From the NCBI GenBank assembly GCA_037039685.1, contig JAWNGF010000015.1, forward strand, positions 1,131,001 through 1,195,000: DNA of 64,000 nt. Direction: 5' to 3'. This stretch comes from Ceratobasidium sp. AG-K. Lineage: Eukaryota; Basidiomycota; Agaricomycetes; Cantharellales; Ceratobasidiaceae. The position numbers were made by a program, and so were the translations under genes. Below the pieces are notes generated by a model. That model searched no databases. It was not told the origin of the DNA and saw nothing but the letters and a program-made list of their open reading frames with translations. Below, piece by piece: positions 45,562 through 56,721 of the stretch. Every line of letters begins with the position of its first letter. Positions within the stretch are counted from its first letter, which is position 1.

Positions 45562-48101
45562 TCAGCTAGTTCTTCTGAGTTTGTGGATTCCTTGCAGGGG
45601 ATGAAGTGTGCCATTCTGGAAAAGCAGTCCATCACAACAAGGACACTGTCAAACCCTTGTGATTTTGGTAGTTTCACAATGAAATCATATGCAATATTTT
45701 CCCAAGGTTTCTCCAGAATAGGCAAGGGTTTGAGTGGTAGGTGTCCTTTGCTTCCCTTCCCCCTTTGGCACGCTTTGCAGCTGTCAACGTACTTGTTGAC
45801 TTGGGCTTTCATGCCTGGCCAATAGTACCTTCTTGCAACAAGTTCTAGAGTTCTGGCTTGTCCTTGGTGGCCAGCAATTGGTGAGTCATGATAGAGTTGG
45901 AGAAGTTTCAATTTGATGTTCTTTTCATCTGGTACGACAATTCTCCCTTGGTACCAGAGGAGATCTCACTCATATCATAGCCCTTGAACTGCTTCTTCAC
46001 AGAGGGCAGTAGGTCTTCCTTTGCCTTGGTACTTTCAATCAGGGACTTCAGGCTTTTGTCTTCTTCCAGTGCCTCCGTGATTTCCGCAATGATATTGTTG
46101 CTCATCAGGGCCAAGAATCCTTTGAAGTTTTTGGCAGAGATCATCACTTGTTCCGCAGAGGCAATGTCGCTGTGATCACTTGTTCCGCAGAGGCGATGTT
46201 GCTGTGATCACTTGTTCCGCAGAGGCGATGTTGCTGTGATCACTTCTTCTGGAAAGGATGTCTGGTTTCTCCAACATTTTGCCAGGTCTGTAGTGGATTT
46301 TGAAATTGTAGCTTGCCAGCATGAGAAGCCATCTGTTGTGTTGCCTGTTGAAGGTGCTAGCTTTCTGCAGGTACGTGAGATTTTTGTGGTCTGTGTAGAT
46401 CACTATTGGTTCTTTTGTTCCTTCTAGGTGAATCCGCCAATGGTGTAAAGCTTCTATGATGGCAAGAAGCTCCTTGTGATGTGTGTTGTAATTGAGCTCT
46501 GCTTCCTTGAAACTTTTTGACAGGACCCCTATGGGGTGTAAGTATCTGTCCTTTTGTCATTGACTAAGAATAGCCCCCATAGCAACCCCTGAGGCGTCCG
46601 TCTCAAGGAAGTACTGCTTTGATTTGTCTGGATGTGCAAGTACTGGTTCCCTTGATATGAGGTCCTTCAGGGAATCAAAGGCTTCTTGGTGCTCTGCATT
46701 CCATTCCCATTTTCTGTCCTTTCTTGTCAACTGGGTCAGAGGTTTGACCACTGATGAGAAGGACACCACAAATCTTCTATAGAAGTTGCAGAAGCTGATG
46801 AACGCCTGTAGTTGTTTCACTGTTTTGGGAATGGGCCATTCCTGGATAGTTTTGATCTTGTCTTTGTTCATGGAAATGCTGTCCTCGTCAACAACAAATC
46901 CAACTCAATTGGCCCTTTTTTCATGGAAGGTACACTTCTTCAGGTTTCCATAGAGGTTGTTTTTTCTCAGTCGTTTCAGGACTACCTTGATGTCTATAGT
47001 GTGTTGATTTCTTCCTCAAGAAATAATAAGGATGTTGTCAATGTAGATCACAATCTTCACTCCAATCATGTCTCTGAAGATATGGTCCATCATTCTTTGG
47101 AAAGTAGAGGGAGTGTTCTTGAGACCAAAAGCCATAACAGTATATTCAAAGAGACCTTCTGAGGTGATGAAAGCTGTTTTCCATTCCTCCCCTTCCCTGA
47201 TCCTGACATTCCAAAAGCCATTCTTCAGATCAAGAGAAGTGATGAAAAGTTCTTCTTCTGAATTTTCACTTGTTTTCTTGAAAATTTCCAGAAGTTGTTC
47301 TAGAAGTGGGATAGGGTAGCGATCCGGGATAGTTTCCTCATTTGCTCCTCTGTAGTCAACAACCGGTCATAGGTTGGGGATGGTTTGTCCTTTCTTCAGG
47401 GCTTTCTTGACAAAGAAAAGACTTGCGGCAAGAGGAGATTTGCTGGGTCTAATACGTCCTGAGCATAGTTCAGTTTCAATATACTCCTTTGTCACTTCTC
47501 TTTCTCTTGGTGACAAAGGATAGGCCTTCCTTGGTTTTGGAAGTCAGTTGTCATCATAGAAGTTGATTCTACAATCCCATTCCCTATGTTCAGGGAGTTT
47601 GTTGTATCTTTCTTTGTCAAAGACATCTTTGAACTCTTCAAGCTCCTTTGGTAGTTCCTGAAGTATTCCTGCCTTGGCAACAAGGGAATCTTCTGTTTTC
47701 CATTTGATTGTGAAAGGAGACCAGGATATTTCCAGGTTGGTTTCCTTCAACCATGGCATGCCCAATATCATGGGTTGTGTGCCGGTATTCATGACATAGA
47801 ATTTTTGGTCAAAGGTTCTTCCTTCTAGATTAAATTTCAGTTTGCATCTGTACTGGATTTGGTCTTTTTGTGTTTTTCCATCAATGGTTTCAATGCTTCT
47901 GGGGCTTTGTAACTTGGTCAAAGGGATGTTGTTTTCCCTGGCAAAGTTCAGGTTGATAAAGTTTCTAGAAGAGCTGGAGTCAATGAGAGTTGAGATTCTT
48001 TCTGTGATTCCCTTTGCAGTTGTGTATACCATGGGTGTTTCCTTTGTAGCTTTGCAATAGTATACATTTTGCAGAGAGGATATCGGGGCATCTTCACACA
48101 C
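45562..48101 (-). pseudogene. Chromovirus A pol, 5' part: protease, RT, RNase H, integrase N-terminus
   Basis: From 48101 down: a protease segment reading LIDSSSSRNFINL where active enzymes have Asp-Ser/Thr-Gly (about 47965-48000); reverse transcriptase remnants with YIDN instead of YIDD at about 47035-47049; RNase H (FLETDASGVAMGAILSQ at about 46560-46610, MIYTDHKNLTYLQ at about 46370-46403); and the integrase zinc finger and core start (YHDSPIAGHQGQARTLEL, CKACQRGKG, YDFIVKLPKSQGFDS). It is cut by chromovirus B after SEELADI. Numerous stops and frame breaks are present. A GATCACTTGTTCCGCAGAGG unit is repeated three times near 46147-46235. Non-functional. Confidence 0.88.
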
Positions 48102-48118
48102 AGTGGAGAGATGCCCAT

Positions 48119-50331
48119 CTAGTTTTCCAAATTGGAATTGGTGGATCTGTTCTCATCCATTTTCTCAGTCTTGGCTTCTGCAGCTTTTCCTTTCATCAGC
48201 TTCTTTCCCTTGTCCTTGTATGTCCACTCCCTTGTGCAGTCAGCAAGATTGTGTCCTGCTTCTCTGCAGTTGATGCAGAGGTTGTTTTCCCTTTGGTGTT
48301 TCTTTTCTTCCTTTGGGACCAAGTCTCCCTTGAGCTTTGTGGTCCTGGAGCCCTCTACTTGGGTTTGTTGTTTGTTCTTCTTTCTTGTGCTGACCGGATT
48401 GGTCAGTTTGTTGATTTCTTCTGCTTGTAGGGCAATGTTGATCCATCCTTCAAGGTCTTGTTGTTCTGCTCCTGCTCTATCCCTGAGTTCTTTGCAAACA
48501 AGTTCTGCTTTGATGAAGCAGTTCAGGCCATGTCTGAATCGTGCCGCTAGGGCCGCATCATTCTGGTCAAGTTCCTGGGAAAGAAGTCGGAAGTCAGAGA
48601 CGTATTCAGATATGCTCTTGTTTTGGTAAAGTCACTGGATCCCTTGTTCAGCTTGAACCTTTTGCTGGGGTTGCTCCATTGTCTGTTGTATGCCTCCTGG
48701 AAAGCTTCCCATGAATCTAGCCACCAATGGTCTAGGTTGTCGTTGTACCTACTCAGAACTGGCTGTGCCCAATTTCCAGCAGGGCCTTCTGCCATGTTCA
48801 TCAATACTGCAACAATGCGCCGTTCATCCGTGTCATACTGGGTAGGGTTCAATCAGAAATAGCCTTTCATTCTTGCAAGGAAGGTTTTGGCTGCTGTTCC
48901 CCTGGTTCCTTCAAATGCCTTTGGTATTTTGATGCGTGGTCCTGAGTTTCCTCCATTGCCTCCTTGGTTTGTTTGGATGATAAAGGTTCTTCCTTCATCC
49001 CTGATTTGATAGCCGGATTGCCCTTGTATTTCAAAAGAGGGTGATTGTCGTCCCTGTGGCAGATGAGGAGGTGGCTGTCTTTGTTGTGGGATATCAACAG
49101 AGGTTCGTCATGATTCCTCCTTTCGGTCTTTGGATTCTGCTTGGGCATCAGCACCTATTTGCTCAAGAAGATCAAACGTTTCCCTTGTCTGTAGGCGGAC
49201 TTCTTGGATCCTAGTGGTCTGATCTTGGAATCTGTCAGTAACTTCCTCATTGATTCTCCCAAGAGTAATGGTCATATTTCTCATCCCTTCTGCCATCCTT
49301 CCTAGGGTTTCTTCAATATGCGTAATGCGCTGGATTTGTCCCTGTAAGGTTTGGTTCATCAGGCGGTCAAAATTGTCCATCCTATCATTGATTTGTTTGG
49401 AGTTTTCAACCAATTGTTCAAAGACTTCAAGGATTCACTGTTGAACATGTTCTACATTCCTAAGCCTTTCATAGAAGGTGTTGACTTCATCTTCCATTCT
49501 CGAAGCAATGTGCTCAATTCGCTGCATCATGTTTGTTGTGTCTTGGGTTTGTAGTTCCCATTGCTTTTCCAATCCTTTGATTCTAAGGGCTTGGACTGCG
49601 TTCTCTTGTAGATATTTGAGTTGGAGGGTGTTGAAGATCCTTTCCAGGGTTCAAATTGGGTTTCCTTCCCTATTTTCTTCCAGAAGTTCCTGCCTCAGTC
49701 TCTCATCCTGCAAAGTTGTCTCAATGCTTCTTTGTGATTGGAAGGTTGATGGTACACTCAGAGCGCTGTGAGTTCTAGGAACTTCTTCTAGTGGTGGCAT
49801 GAATGCGGGAGTGAAACTTGGGGTAGCCATAGGAGGTGGAAATTGTGCTCCAAAATCAGGAAATGCTAAAGGGCGTCTGGTCCCAATTGTTCCAGTGTTT
49901 CCTTGTTCTGGTGGTGGCATTTGTCCTGCATTTGATGGTCCTGGAGTTGCGTTTCTAAGCGGTACTGGTATCCTGATCACATGCACAGCTCTTGGGCTAA
50001 TCACACTTTCCCCATGGAAGGTGACAACTGGTGCTGCTGGTGGTGGTGTGTTGATTGGATTTTTGACTACTCAAATTGTCGGTGAGGTGGACCTTCCTTT
50101 GTTTGAACTTCTAGGTTCTTCTTGAGTTCCTGATGTTTTGATAATGTTGCTGATTCCTCCTGGGATGCTGGTGGAAGGGGGTCTTGATATGCGGCTGGCA
50201 CTTCTAAGCGGCGCAGTCCAGTCACCTGCCCTTTCTCTTGCTCCTCTTGAGGGGTTTGATTGAACTTCAACTATTGTGCCAGTTGGAGCCTTGCTCCTTC
50301 AAGACGCTGCACTTGAGGATTGATTGTCCAT
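48119..50331 (-). pseudogene. Chromovirus A gag
   Basis: Starts MDNQSSSAAS at 50331, then a Pro-rich N-terminal part, a coiled-coil region (about 49110-49410: NRMDNFDRLMNQ-like and ITHIEETLGRMAEG), a capsid-like domain (NWAQPVLSRYNDNLDHWWLD, WEAFQEAYNRQWSNP, about 48650-48800) and a CCHC knuckle CINCREAGHNLADC (about 48230-48275). It is interrupted by several TGA/TAA/TAG codons, for example at about 50300, 50070 and 49650, many fitting loss of CGA arginine codons. Non-functional. Confidence 0.88.
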
Positions 50332-50373
50332 GTTGTCACATTACTTTGTTTTCTTGTGGCTCAGCGTACTAAG

Positions 50374-50385
50374 AGCTTGCTTTGC
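50374..50385 (-). promoter_or_regulatory. Primer-binding site, chromovirus A (self-priming type)
   Basis: On the minus strand it reads GCAAAGCAAGCT, two bases after the 5' LTR. It is exactly complementary to AGCTTGCTTTGC in the 3' LTR (complement of 35786-35797); the 5' LTR copy (50597-50608) has one mismatch. Confidence 0.6.
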
Positions 50386-50387
50386 AA

Positions 50388-50886
50388 TGTCGCAACCTGC
50401 TAATGCCTATGGTTGATGACTGCTAATGGCCTTTGAGATGTGGGAACAATATGTGATAAGTCTTCTAAGACTCTATCACTAAGGTGGACAAATGCTAGTC
50501 TTGTCAGTACAAGTTGCTAGCTCCTAAGTCCAAGTGGCTGCGCTAAAGGCTAAGTAGCCAAGTGCCTCTGATCACACTGCAGGGAGAGTTGACAAGGCAA
50601 AGGAAGCTGGGGATGACGATGCTTGCAAGCCAGTATATATACACAGAAAAACAGGTGAGTCATAGTAAATACATGAGTCACACATCTGAGTCAAAGTCCA
50701 AGTCATGAAGGGGGCTGCGCAGGCCAGCCAATAGAAAACAGCATGAGTCATATGACTCATGGTGACACATCATCCATACACCTTACTAAACAAGGGAGAG
50801 GGCACAGCAAAGAGAAGGGGCACTAAAGGTGCTGGTACAAGCCATGAGTCTGCAAACAGAAACAGAGGGAGGGATGGGTCACAACA
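50388..50886 (-). repeat. 5' LTR of chromovirus A
   Basis: 499 bases. It starts TGTCGCAACC on the plus strand, one transition from the TGTTGCAACC of the other copy, and is followed by CCTGA. Confidence 0.92.
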
Positions 50887-50891
50887 CCTGA

Positions 50892-51203
50892 ACCCTCTGT
50901 CACTTGTTGCTGTCCATATGCACTGATAGATGTCATGTGTGTATTTCTTTTTTTGGCTCAGTGTAGTGTACCCACCAAGGAAGAATGTTGGTCCTGGTCC
51001 CAGTCTTCAGTGACACAATGTTTGAATTTCACATGTCCCTTGTCCCATCTGTCCCTGACACAGGGGGACAGACCATTCCCAAAAATGGAAAAAGAATTTG
51101 TAATAGAATTTGTTTGTGTAACTAATTGAACTACAAATAATACTAATCACTTCTACCTGCTGTAAGGTGTCTGTTTTTTGTTCCCCTTGGAGTGAGTTTC
51201 TAG
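50892..51203. other. Spacer next to chromovirus A
   Basis: About 310 bases, CpG-poor, no gene recognised. Probably the 3' flank of the old DDE transposon. Confidence 0.4.
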
Positions 51204-52161
51204 TCATGCAGATCTCCTTGCACACTGACCCATCTGGATAACTGGAAGAGTATGTATTGGTGCTGCTGTGACTGTACTCTGATCCTCTAGCTCCATGTCA
51301 TCTTCATCATACTCATGGCTTTCATCAAGCAGTTGAGTAGCTTCATCAGCTGTACACACACTCAGGATGGCTGTATATGCATCATCAGGCAAGTCAGAGG
51401 GATTGACATCACCATTGTCAACTTTGGGAGGTGTGTCCTCAGGTCCTGGTCCCAGTGGAGGAGGATGCACACTAGCTGTTATTTCACCATTCAGCTTTGG
51501 GTTGGTTTCACATAGATTTAGAATTGCCTGTCAAGCAGCATGACTAGCAATGCTCTGGTAGGACAGGTTGAATTCCATGCCTGGCACTTTACATAGTGCA
51601 AATGCCTGGTTATATGCATATACGTGTATATACAATTGAGGACCAACTGTGCCAAATAAACATGCACCTGTTTGATTAGCTTGGGCTTGTTTATGGTGTG
51701 ATATCCTCTAGAGATCCAGCCAAGGCTCCAATTGCAAAGTGCAGGAAGGCTTTGATTGTTCCAAACCTTCTCAGGCGGCACCACAGCTTGAAGAGCAGGC
51801 ACAGTCTTGATGACAATGTCAGCATGTGCAGCATTTTGAATAGCACATTTGAACACAAATTGAAGACCAACATTGCATGCCTGCAAAAGCCCCGTACAGC
51901 CTGCTGGAACAAACATAAGAATGATTCAAGGTTAGTTCTTGGACATCCAGTGTCAGAACTGGACAGAGCAATGAACTGACCAGCAATCTAGTTGCAAGAT
52001 ACAGGGCTGCAATGCTGGGAGTTTGTCACAAATTATTTGAGCAAGGAAGTACAGGGCTAGTATCCTGGTAACCCAGCTTCACGTCATCTTGAAAGTCAAC
52101 CAATAGGTGCCAGTTTTTGAGAACTCCAACAGAAAACCTAGGTGTTTTGCCGCAGCAAAGG
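51204..52161 (-). pseudogene. DDE transposase, C-terminal part (split by chromovirus C)
   Basis: Continues the gene that starts on the other side of chromovirus C. It contains the DDE-type segment CWSVHCSVQF (about 51975-52005), the highly characteristic MFVPAGCTGLLQ (about 51885-51920), NQSLPALCNWSLGWISRGYHTINKPKLIKQ, and an acidic tail (DESHEYDEDDMELED, about 51260-51310). These features are typical of large agaricomycete DDE-superfamily endonuclease/transposase genes. Stops occur within the DDE segment. The last exon assignment (51204-51470) is tentative. Confidence 0.7.
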
Positions 52162-52166
52162 CTGGG

Positions 52167-52663
52167 TGTTGCAACCCAATGCTATGATGGTTGCTGACTG
52201 TAACTGTGTGTGCCCAAGTCAAGACTTAGAGAGACTTGGCACCCAAAGAGCTGTGAACTGTAGACTGTGAACAGCACTAAGGCCTGAGGATCCAAGGTAA
52301 CCCTGAGGGAAACCCAGTGAGGGACTGTTTGTTGGGGAAATGACAAGGCAAAACAAGATGGGGATACCATGCTTGTTGTTGCCTCATTATATATTCAGAA
52401 AAGACATGAGTCATACTCATGCCAAGAAACAAGTCATACAAAACTAACCAATCAGAAAGCTCTATGAGTCATGTCCTATAAAGGAACATGACTTGCCAAG
52501 AAAGGAAGTTGTAAGACAAAAGAAAAGGGAAGCAGCCTAAGGCTGCATACAAACAAAGGAAACAGGCAACAAGAGAAGTGCGCACAAGGGAGAAACCAAG
52601 AAAGGAGACACAAGATAAACAAACAGGAGTCCAAGTCCATTGGAGGGGCCTTGGGTCACAACA
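52167..52663 (-). repeat. 3' LTR of chromovirus C
   Basis: TGTTGCAACCC...GTCACAACA on the plus strand. It carries the TATATAAT box complement, GCAAAACAAGAT and two TGAGTCA motifs. Its ends resemble those of family A, but the rest differs. Confidence 0.92.
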
Positions 52664-53725
52664 CCAATGCTTCAGGGCAGTGATGATGGCTAGAAGTTCC
52701 TTGTCATGTGTATCATAGTTCATTTGTGGTGCAGTGAAACTTTGTGACAGAAATCCAATTGGGTGTAGATAACCATTGTCCTGATGCTGTGAAAGAATCA
52801 TCCCCATTGCTACCCCTGATGCATCTGTTTCTAGAAATTAGGGTTTGGTAGGGTTGAGATGTGCCAATACTGGATCTTTGGTTACTGCCAATTTGAGTTC
52901 ATCCAAGGCTTGTTGTTGTTCTACCCCCCTTTCCCACTTTTGATCCTTCCTTGTGAGTTTGGTTAATGGTTTAACAATGCTGCTGAAGTTCCTAACAAAT
53001 CATCAATAGAAGTTCACAAAGCTTAAAAAGGCCTGAACCTGCTTGGCTGTTCTTGGGATACACCATTCCAAGATTGCCTTGATATTGTCCTTTTCCATGG
53101 AAATTCCTTCAGGTGTGATGATGATGCCAACAAAGGTGACCATGGTGATAAAGAATTTGCATTTTGTGATCTTCAGGAAAAGGTTGTTTTCCTCTAATTG
53201 CTTTAGTACCTTCCTGACATCCTTTACATGCTGTTCCCAGTCCTTTGAGAAAATGAGGATATCATCAATGTAGATCACAACAGAAATGTCCTTTATGTCA
53301 TGGAATATTTTGTCCATCATCCTTTGGAAGATTGCTGGTGTGTTCATGAGTCCAAATGGCATAACCCTGTATTCATAGTGTCCTTCCTTGATTCTGAACA
53401 CTGTTTTCCATTGGTCACTCTCCTTGATTTGAATGTTATTGAAGCCTTGCTGTAAGCCCAATTGTGAGAAAATCTTGGCTTCCTTTAATTTCTCCAAAAG
53501 GTCCTCCTGTAGTGGTAGAGGGAACTGATCAGGTATAGTGACTTTATTGACCCCTCTGAGGTTGACTACCAATTGCAAAAGTTCCTCTGGTGTCATAGGT
53601 TCTGCATTCTCAACTTGGTGTTTCTTAACAAAGAAACCTGGTGACAGAATGGGTGATTTGCTTGGTACAATCTTGCCTGCTGCTAGTTCCTCTTCTATGT
53701 GTTTCCTCAGGACCCGTGTTTCCAT
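52664..53725 (-). pseudogene. Chromovirus C reverse transcriptase and RNase H start
   Basis: From 53725: LRKHIEEELAAGKIVPSKSP, NLRGVNKVTIPDQFPLPL, VMPFGLMNTPAIFQRMMD and the intact active site VIYIDDILIF at about 53265, with KQVQAFLSFVNFY near 53010. After a frame break come the RNase H start MGMILSQHQDNGYLHPIGF (about 52750-52807) and NYDTHDKELLAIITALKHW, which runs directly into the LTR. The element lacks everything downstream, so it cannot move autonomously. Confidence 0.85.
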
Positions 53726-53863
53726 TGGAGAAAGCAGGTAAGTTCATGCTGGTTTAGGTAGTTCTGCATCTGGTCTGAAATTGATTTTGCAATCCCATAC
53801 CCTGTGGGGCGGCAATTCCTTGAAAAGTTCCTTGCTGAAGATCTTTTTGAAATCTTGAAATTC

Positions 53864-54319
53864 TTATGGTGTTGCTGTTAGATGTGCCACTTTTGCCATG
53901 ATGGCTTCCTTTTGCCAAGTAATTTCTTTTGTCTCCCAGTTTGTCTCAGGGTTGGCTTCTGATAACCATGTCATCCTCAAAATTAGAGGGGATTCTCCAG
54001 TTGGCATGGCATAGCACTGTTGTATGAAGGTTTTTCCCAAGACTTCAAAGGTGAGGTGAACCTTGTACTGAACAACAGATGGTAGCTTTTTTCCATTGAT
54101 TCCTATGCCTTCTCTTGCTTTGGGCAATTCAATAAAGGGAATGGAGTTTCTTTGGTAGAAGGTGATATCAATAAAGTTTTTTGTTGATCCAGAATCAATA
54201 AGTGTGGGAGTGGGATCCATGATTCCCTTGATCTGAGTTGGGACAAGTGGTGATTCATTTGTTGCTCTATAGAACATTTGTTTCCTCAAGATCAAGGGTA
54301 TCTGGGTAGCATCTGACAT
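53864..54319 (-). pseudogene. Chromovirus C aspartic protease region
   Basis: Open segment with LIDSGSTKNFIDITFYQRN (active-site Asp-Ser-Gly) and LILRMTWLSEANPE, matching the protease region of chromovirus B pol. It is separated from the RT frame by a stop. Confidence 0.8.
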
Positions 54320-54429
54320 GGAGACAGAGTACCCTAGGCTTTTCCCAACTCCTTTTTGCTGTCACTAGTTTCTTCCAGATCTCCTGCCTTGGCCTTCTCT
54401 TTTCCCTTGCTTGATGGAATGTCTTGGTC

Positions 54430-56016
54430 CTCCCATCCATTCTTGCATTGTTGGACAAAGTGGTCCTTTGATCAACACTTGATACAAGCTCCCTCCTGAC
54501 AACAATGCTTCTTGGTTTCTTCAGGAACTAATTTTGTTTTTTTGCCTTGATTTCTTCTGCTTTGACTAGTTTGCCCCTTATTGCTTTTTCCAATTTGATT
54601 GCTTGCTTGACCCCCATATCCTCTGATGTATGTGTTTTTGTACCCTTGCTTTGCTTTCAGGATTTGATCCATTATGATGGTCACCATTACAAGTCCTTCA
54701 AAGTTAAGGTTTCCCACATTGTCGCTCATCAGGGATAGGATGTCTAGTTCCACTAGTAACTCTGGGCCTAGCCCTTGTTTGAAGGCTTCTTTGTATGTTG
54801 CATCTCCAATATTGGTAAGGGCTTTCTGGCTCCTGAATTCCATGATGTAGGAAGTGAGGGCAGTGTCAATATGCCCCTTCATTTGAATTGTCATGAGCTT
54901 CCTGGAGGCCTGTTCCCTTGCCATTGGATCACTGAAGTTGAGAAGGAAATCTTCCTTCATATTTGACCAAGAATAGATCGCATCTGTGTTGCTGGTGTAG
55001 ATGGGGTTTTTGTTGATTCTTTCAAGGTGGTTGAATGCCCATGATTTTGCTTCTTCATGTTCCATGTTGCTGAGGAAGGTAGTAATCTTTTTTTGCTCAT
55101 TATTGAAGACTTTCCCATGGATATTGAAGTATGTTTCCATCAATGTGATGAAACAGTTGGCTTCTGTCCCTCTCTTTCCATTGTATGCTTCTGGCTTTTT
55201 GACAATTGTCAATTGATCCTTGCTTTCTGTGACATCATCTGCTATGTCTGCATAGATGCTGAAATGTTTGCTATGAGTTGTGTTGGGCTTCTGCTCTTCT
55301 TCTTCCTTTGCAGGGGTTTGTCTCTGTTGCCTAATTGTCCTTGTTGATCCTCCAGACCCTACTTCTCCTGTCCTGACACTTTCTTGGTCCAATTCTGGGT
55401 ACTGGTATTCTTCAAGGGGAAAGGTTGTTGTCTTTTTTGGAGTTTTTGGGGGAGGTTCCATAATCATGGAGGTTCCAGGGGTTGTGGATTCTTTGCCAAG
55501 TATGCCTGGTTCAACATGTTCTTCCTCCTTTGGTTCTAGTATCCCCGCAATACCATCTACAACATTTAGGATTTGTTCTATCCCTTTGTCTTGTGCATGG
55601 ATGTCACTTTTGGTGGCTCCTATTTCTTGAAGGTGATACACCCCTTTTTGTAGGTTTCAAATGTCCTCTCCTGTTTCCCTCATGTCACATCAAATTTGAA
55701 GGAAAGAGGCATTGAGTATGTGTACTAGGCAAGCCATCATGTTGTTGAAGACTTCTTGCATCTGATCTAATGTTGTGACAGTCTCCTGGACTACTGGGAT
55801 GCCCACAACCTGTTCTAGTGTCTTGTCTGTTATCTGTCCTGGTCCAGATCCCTCCAGATCTGCCATTGTGAGTTCAGGAAGGTTTACTGATCCCATGGCT
55901 GGAGTTGCTGTTGGATTGGGTCTTGTAGTTTGTTCTCTTGGTCTCAAGGGATTGGTCCATCCTTCTTTGGGCTGAGCCATTTGGGGTGGATTCCTTCTTG
56001 ATTCTTGCAAAGCCAT
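54430..56016 (-). pseudogene. Chromovirus C gag
   Basis: Starts MALQESRRNPPQ at 56016. It has a stop at 55690, then a coiled-coil-like part, a capsid-like domain (EANCFITLMETYFNIHGKVF, KSWAFNHLERINKNP, WSNMKEDFLLNFSDPMAREQA, about 54900-55170), and a CCHC knuckle CIKC-x-SKDHFVQQC broken by a stop at its fifth position (54472). Non-functional. Confidence 0.82.
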
Positions 56017-56207
56017 GGATTGGCCTTTGTAGTACTATTCATTGAATGAACCTGACATTGAGTAGATATCAATTGCCAAAAAAAATAAGGTTCAAAAATC
56101 TGGTGTGGTGTCTGAGTGTGTGGGAATGCAAAAACTAATGGTTGCCCAAGGTGCCACAAGACCTTTGAGGGTGCTATGATGACTATTGACTGTTTCCTTG
56201 TGCAATA

Positions 56208-56218
56208 ATCTTGTTTTG
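56208..56218 (-). promoter_or_regulatory. Primer-binding site, chromovirus C (self-priming type)
   Basis: Minus strand CAAAACAAGAT, three bases after the 5' LTR. It is exactly complementary to ATCTTGTTTTG in that LTR (complement of 56404-56414), located about 30 bases after its TATA box. Confidence 0.6.
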
Positions 56219-56221
56219 TAA

Positions 56222-56716
56222 TGTTGCAACCCAACGTTGTTATGGTTGCTGACTGTAACTGTATGTGCCCAAGTCAAGACTTAGAGAGACTTGGCACCCA
56301 AAGAGCTGTGAACTGTAGACTGTGAATGGCACTACAGCCTGAGGATCCAAGGTAACCCTGAGGGAAACCCAGTGAGGGACTGTTTGTTGGGGAAATGACA
56401 AGGCAAAACAAGATGGGGATACCATGCTTGTTGTTGCCTCATTATATATTCAGAAAAGGCATGAGTCATACTCATGCCAAGAAACATTTCATACAAACTA
56501 ACCAATCAGAAAGTTCTATGAGTCATGTCCTATAAAGGAACATGACTTGCCAAGAAAGGAAGTTGTAGGACAAAAGAAAAGGGAAGCAGCCTAAGGCTGC
56601 ACAAGAACAAAGAAACTGGACACAAAGAAAACACGCACAAAGGAAAGCAGAACAAGGGAGACACAAGACAAGCAATTGGGAGTCTAAGTCCATTGGAGGG
56701 GCCTTGGGCCATGACA
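56222..56716 (-). repeat. 5' LTR of chromovirus C
   Basis: 495 bases, ending CCATGACA on the plus strand (GTCACAACA in the other copy), followed by CTGGG. Confidence 0.92.
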
Positions 56717-56721
56717 CTGGG

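Larger units (their letters stand above)
35577..50886 (-). mobile_element. Ty3/gypsy chromovirus A (old, interrupted by B)
   Basis: Minus-strand LTR retrotransposon with two 499-base LTRs (35577-36075 and 50388-50886) and a CCTGA target duplication (35572-35576 and 50887-50891). Internal order along the minus strand is primer-binding site, gag, protease-RT-RNase H-integrase-chromodomain, an extra ORF, and a polypurine tract complementary to 36078-36090. Integrase is split by chromovirus B (38326-45556). All coding parts carry stops. The LTRs differ at roughly a dozen or more positions, so the insertion is older than B. Confidence 0.92.
52167..56716 (-). mobile_element. Ty3/gypsy chromovirus C, internally deleted
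   Basis: 4550 bases with LTRs of 497 (52167-52663) and 495 bases (56222-56716) and a CTGGG target duplication (52162-52166 and 56717-56721). The interior holds gag, protease and RT, but stops within RNase H directly at the 3' LTR. Integrase, chromodomain and the polypurine tract are absent. The body is almost free of CG dinucleotides (none in 54001-54720). Confidence 0.92.
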
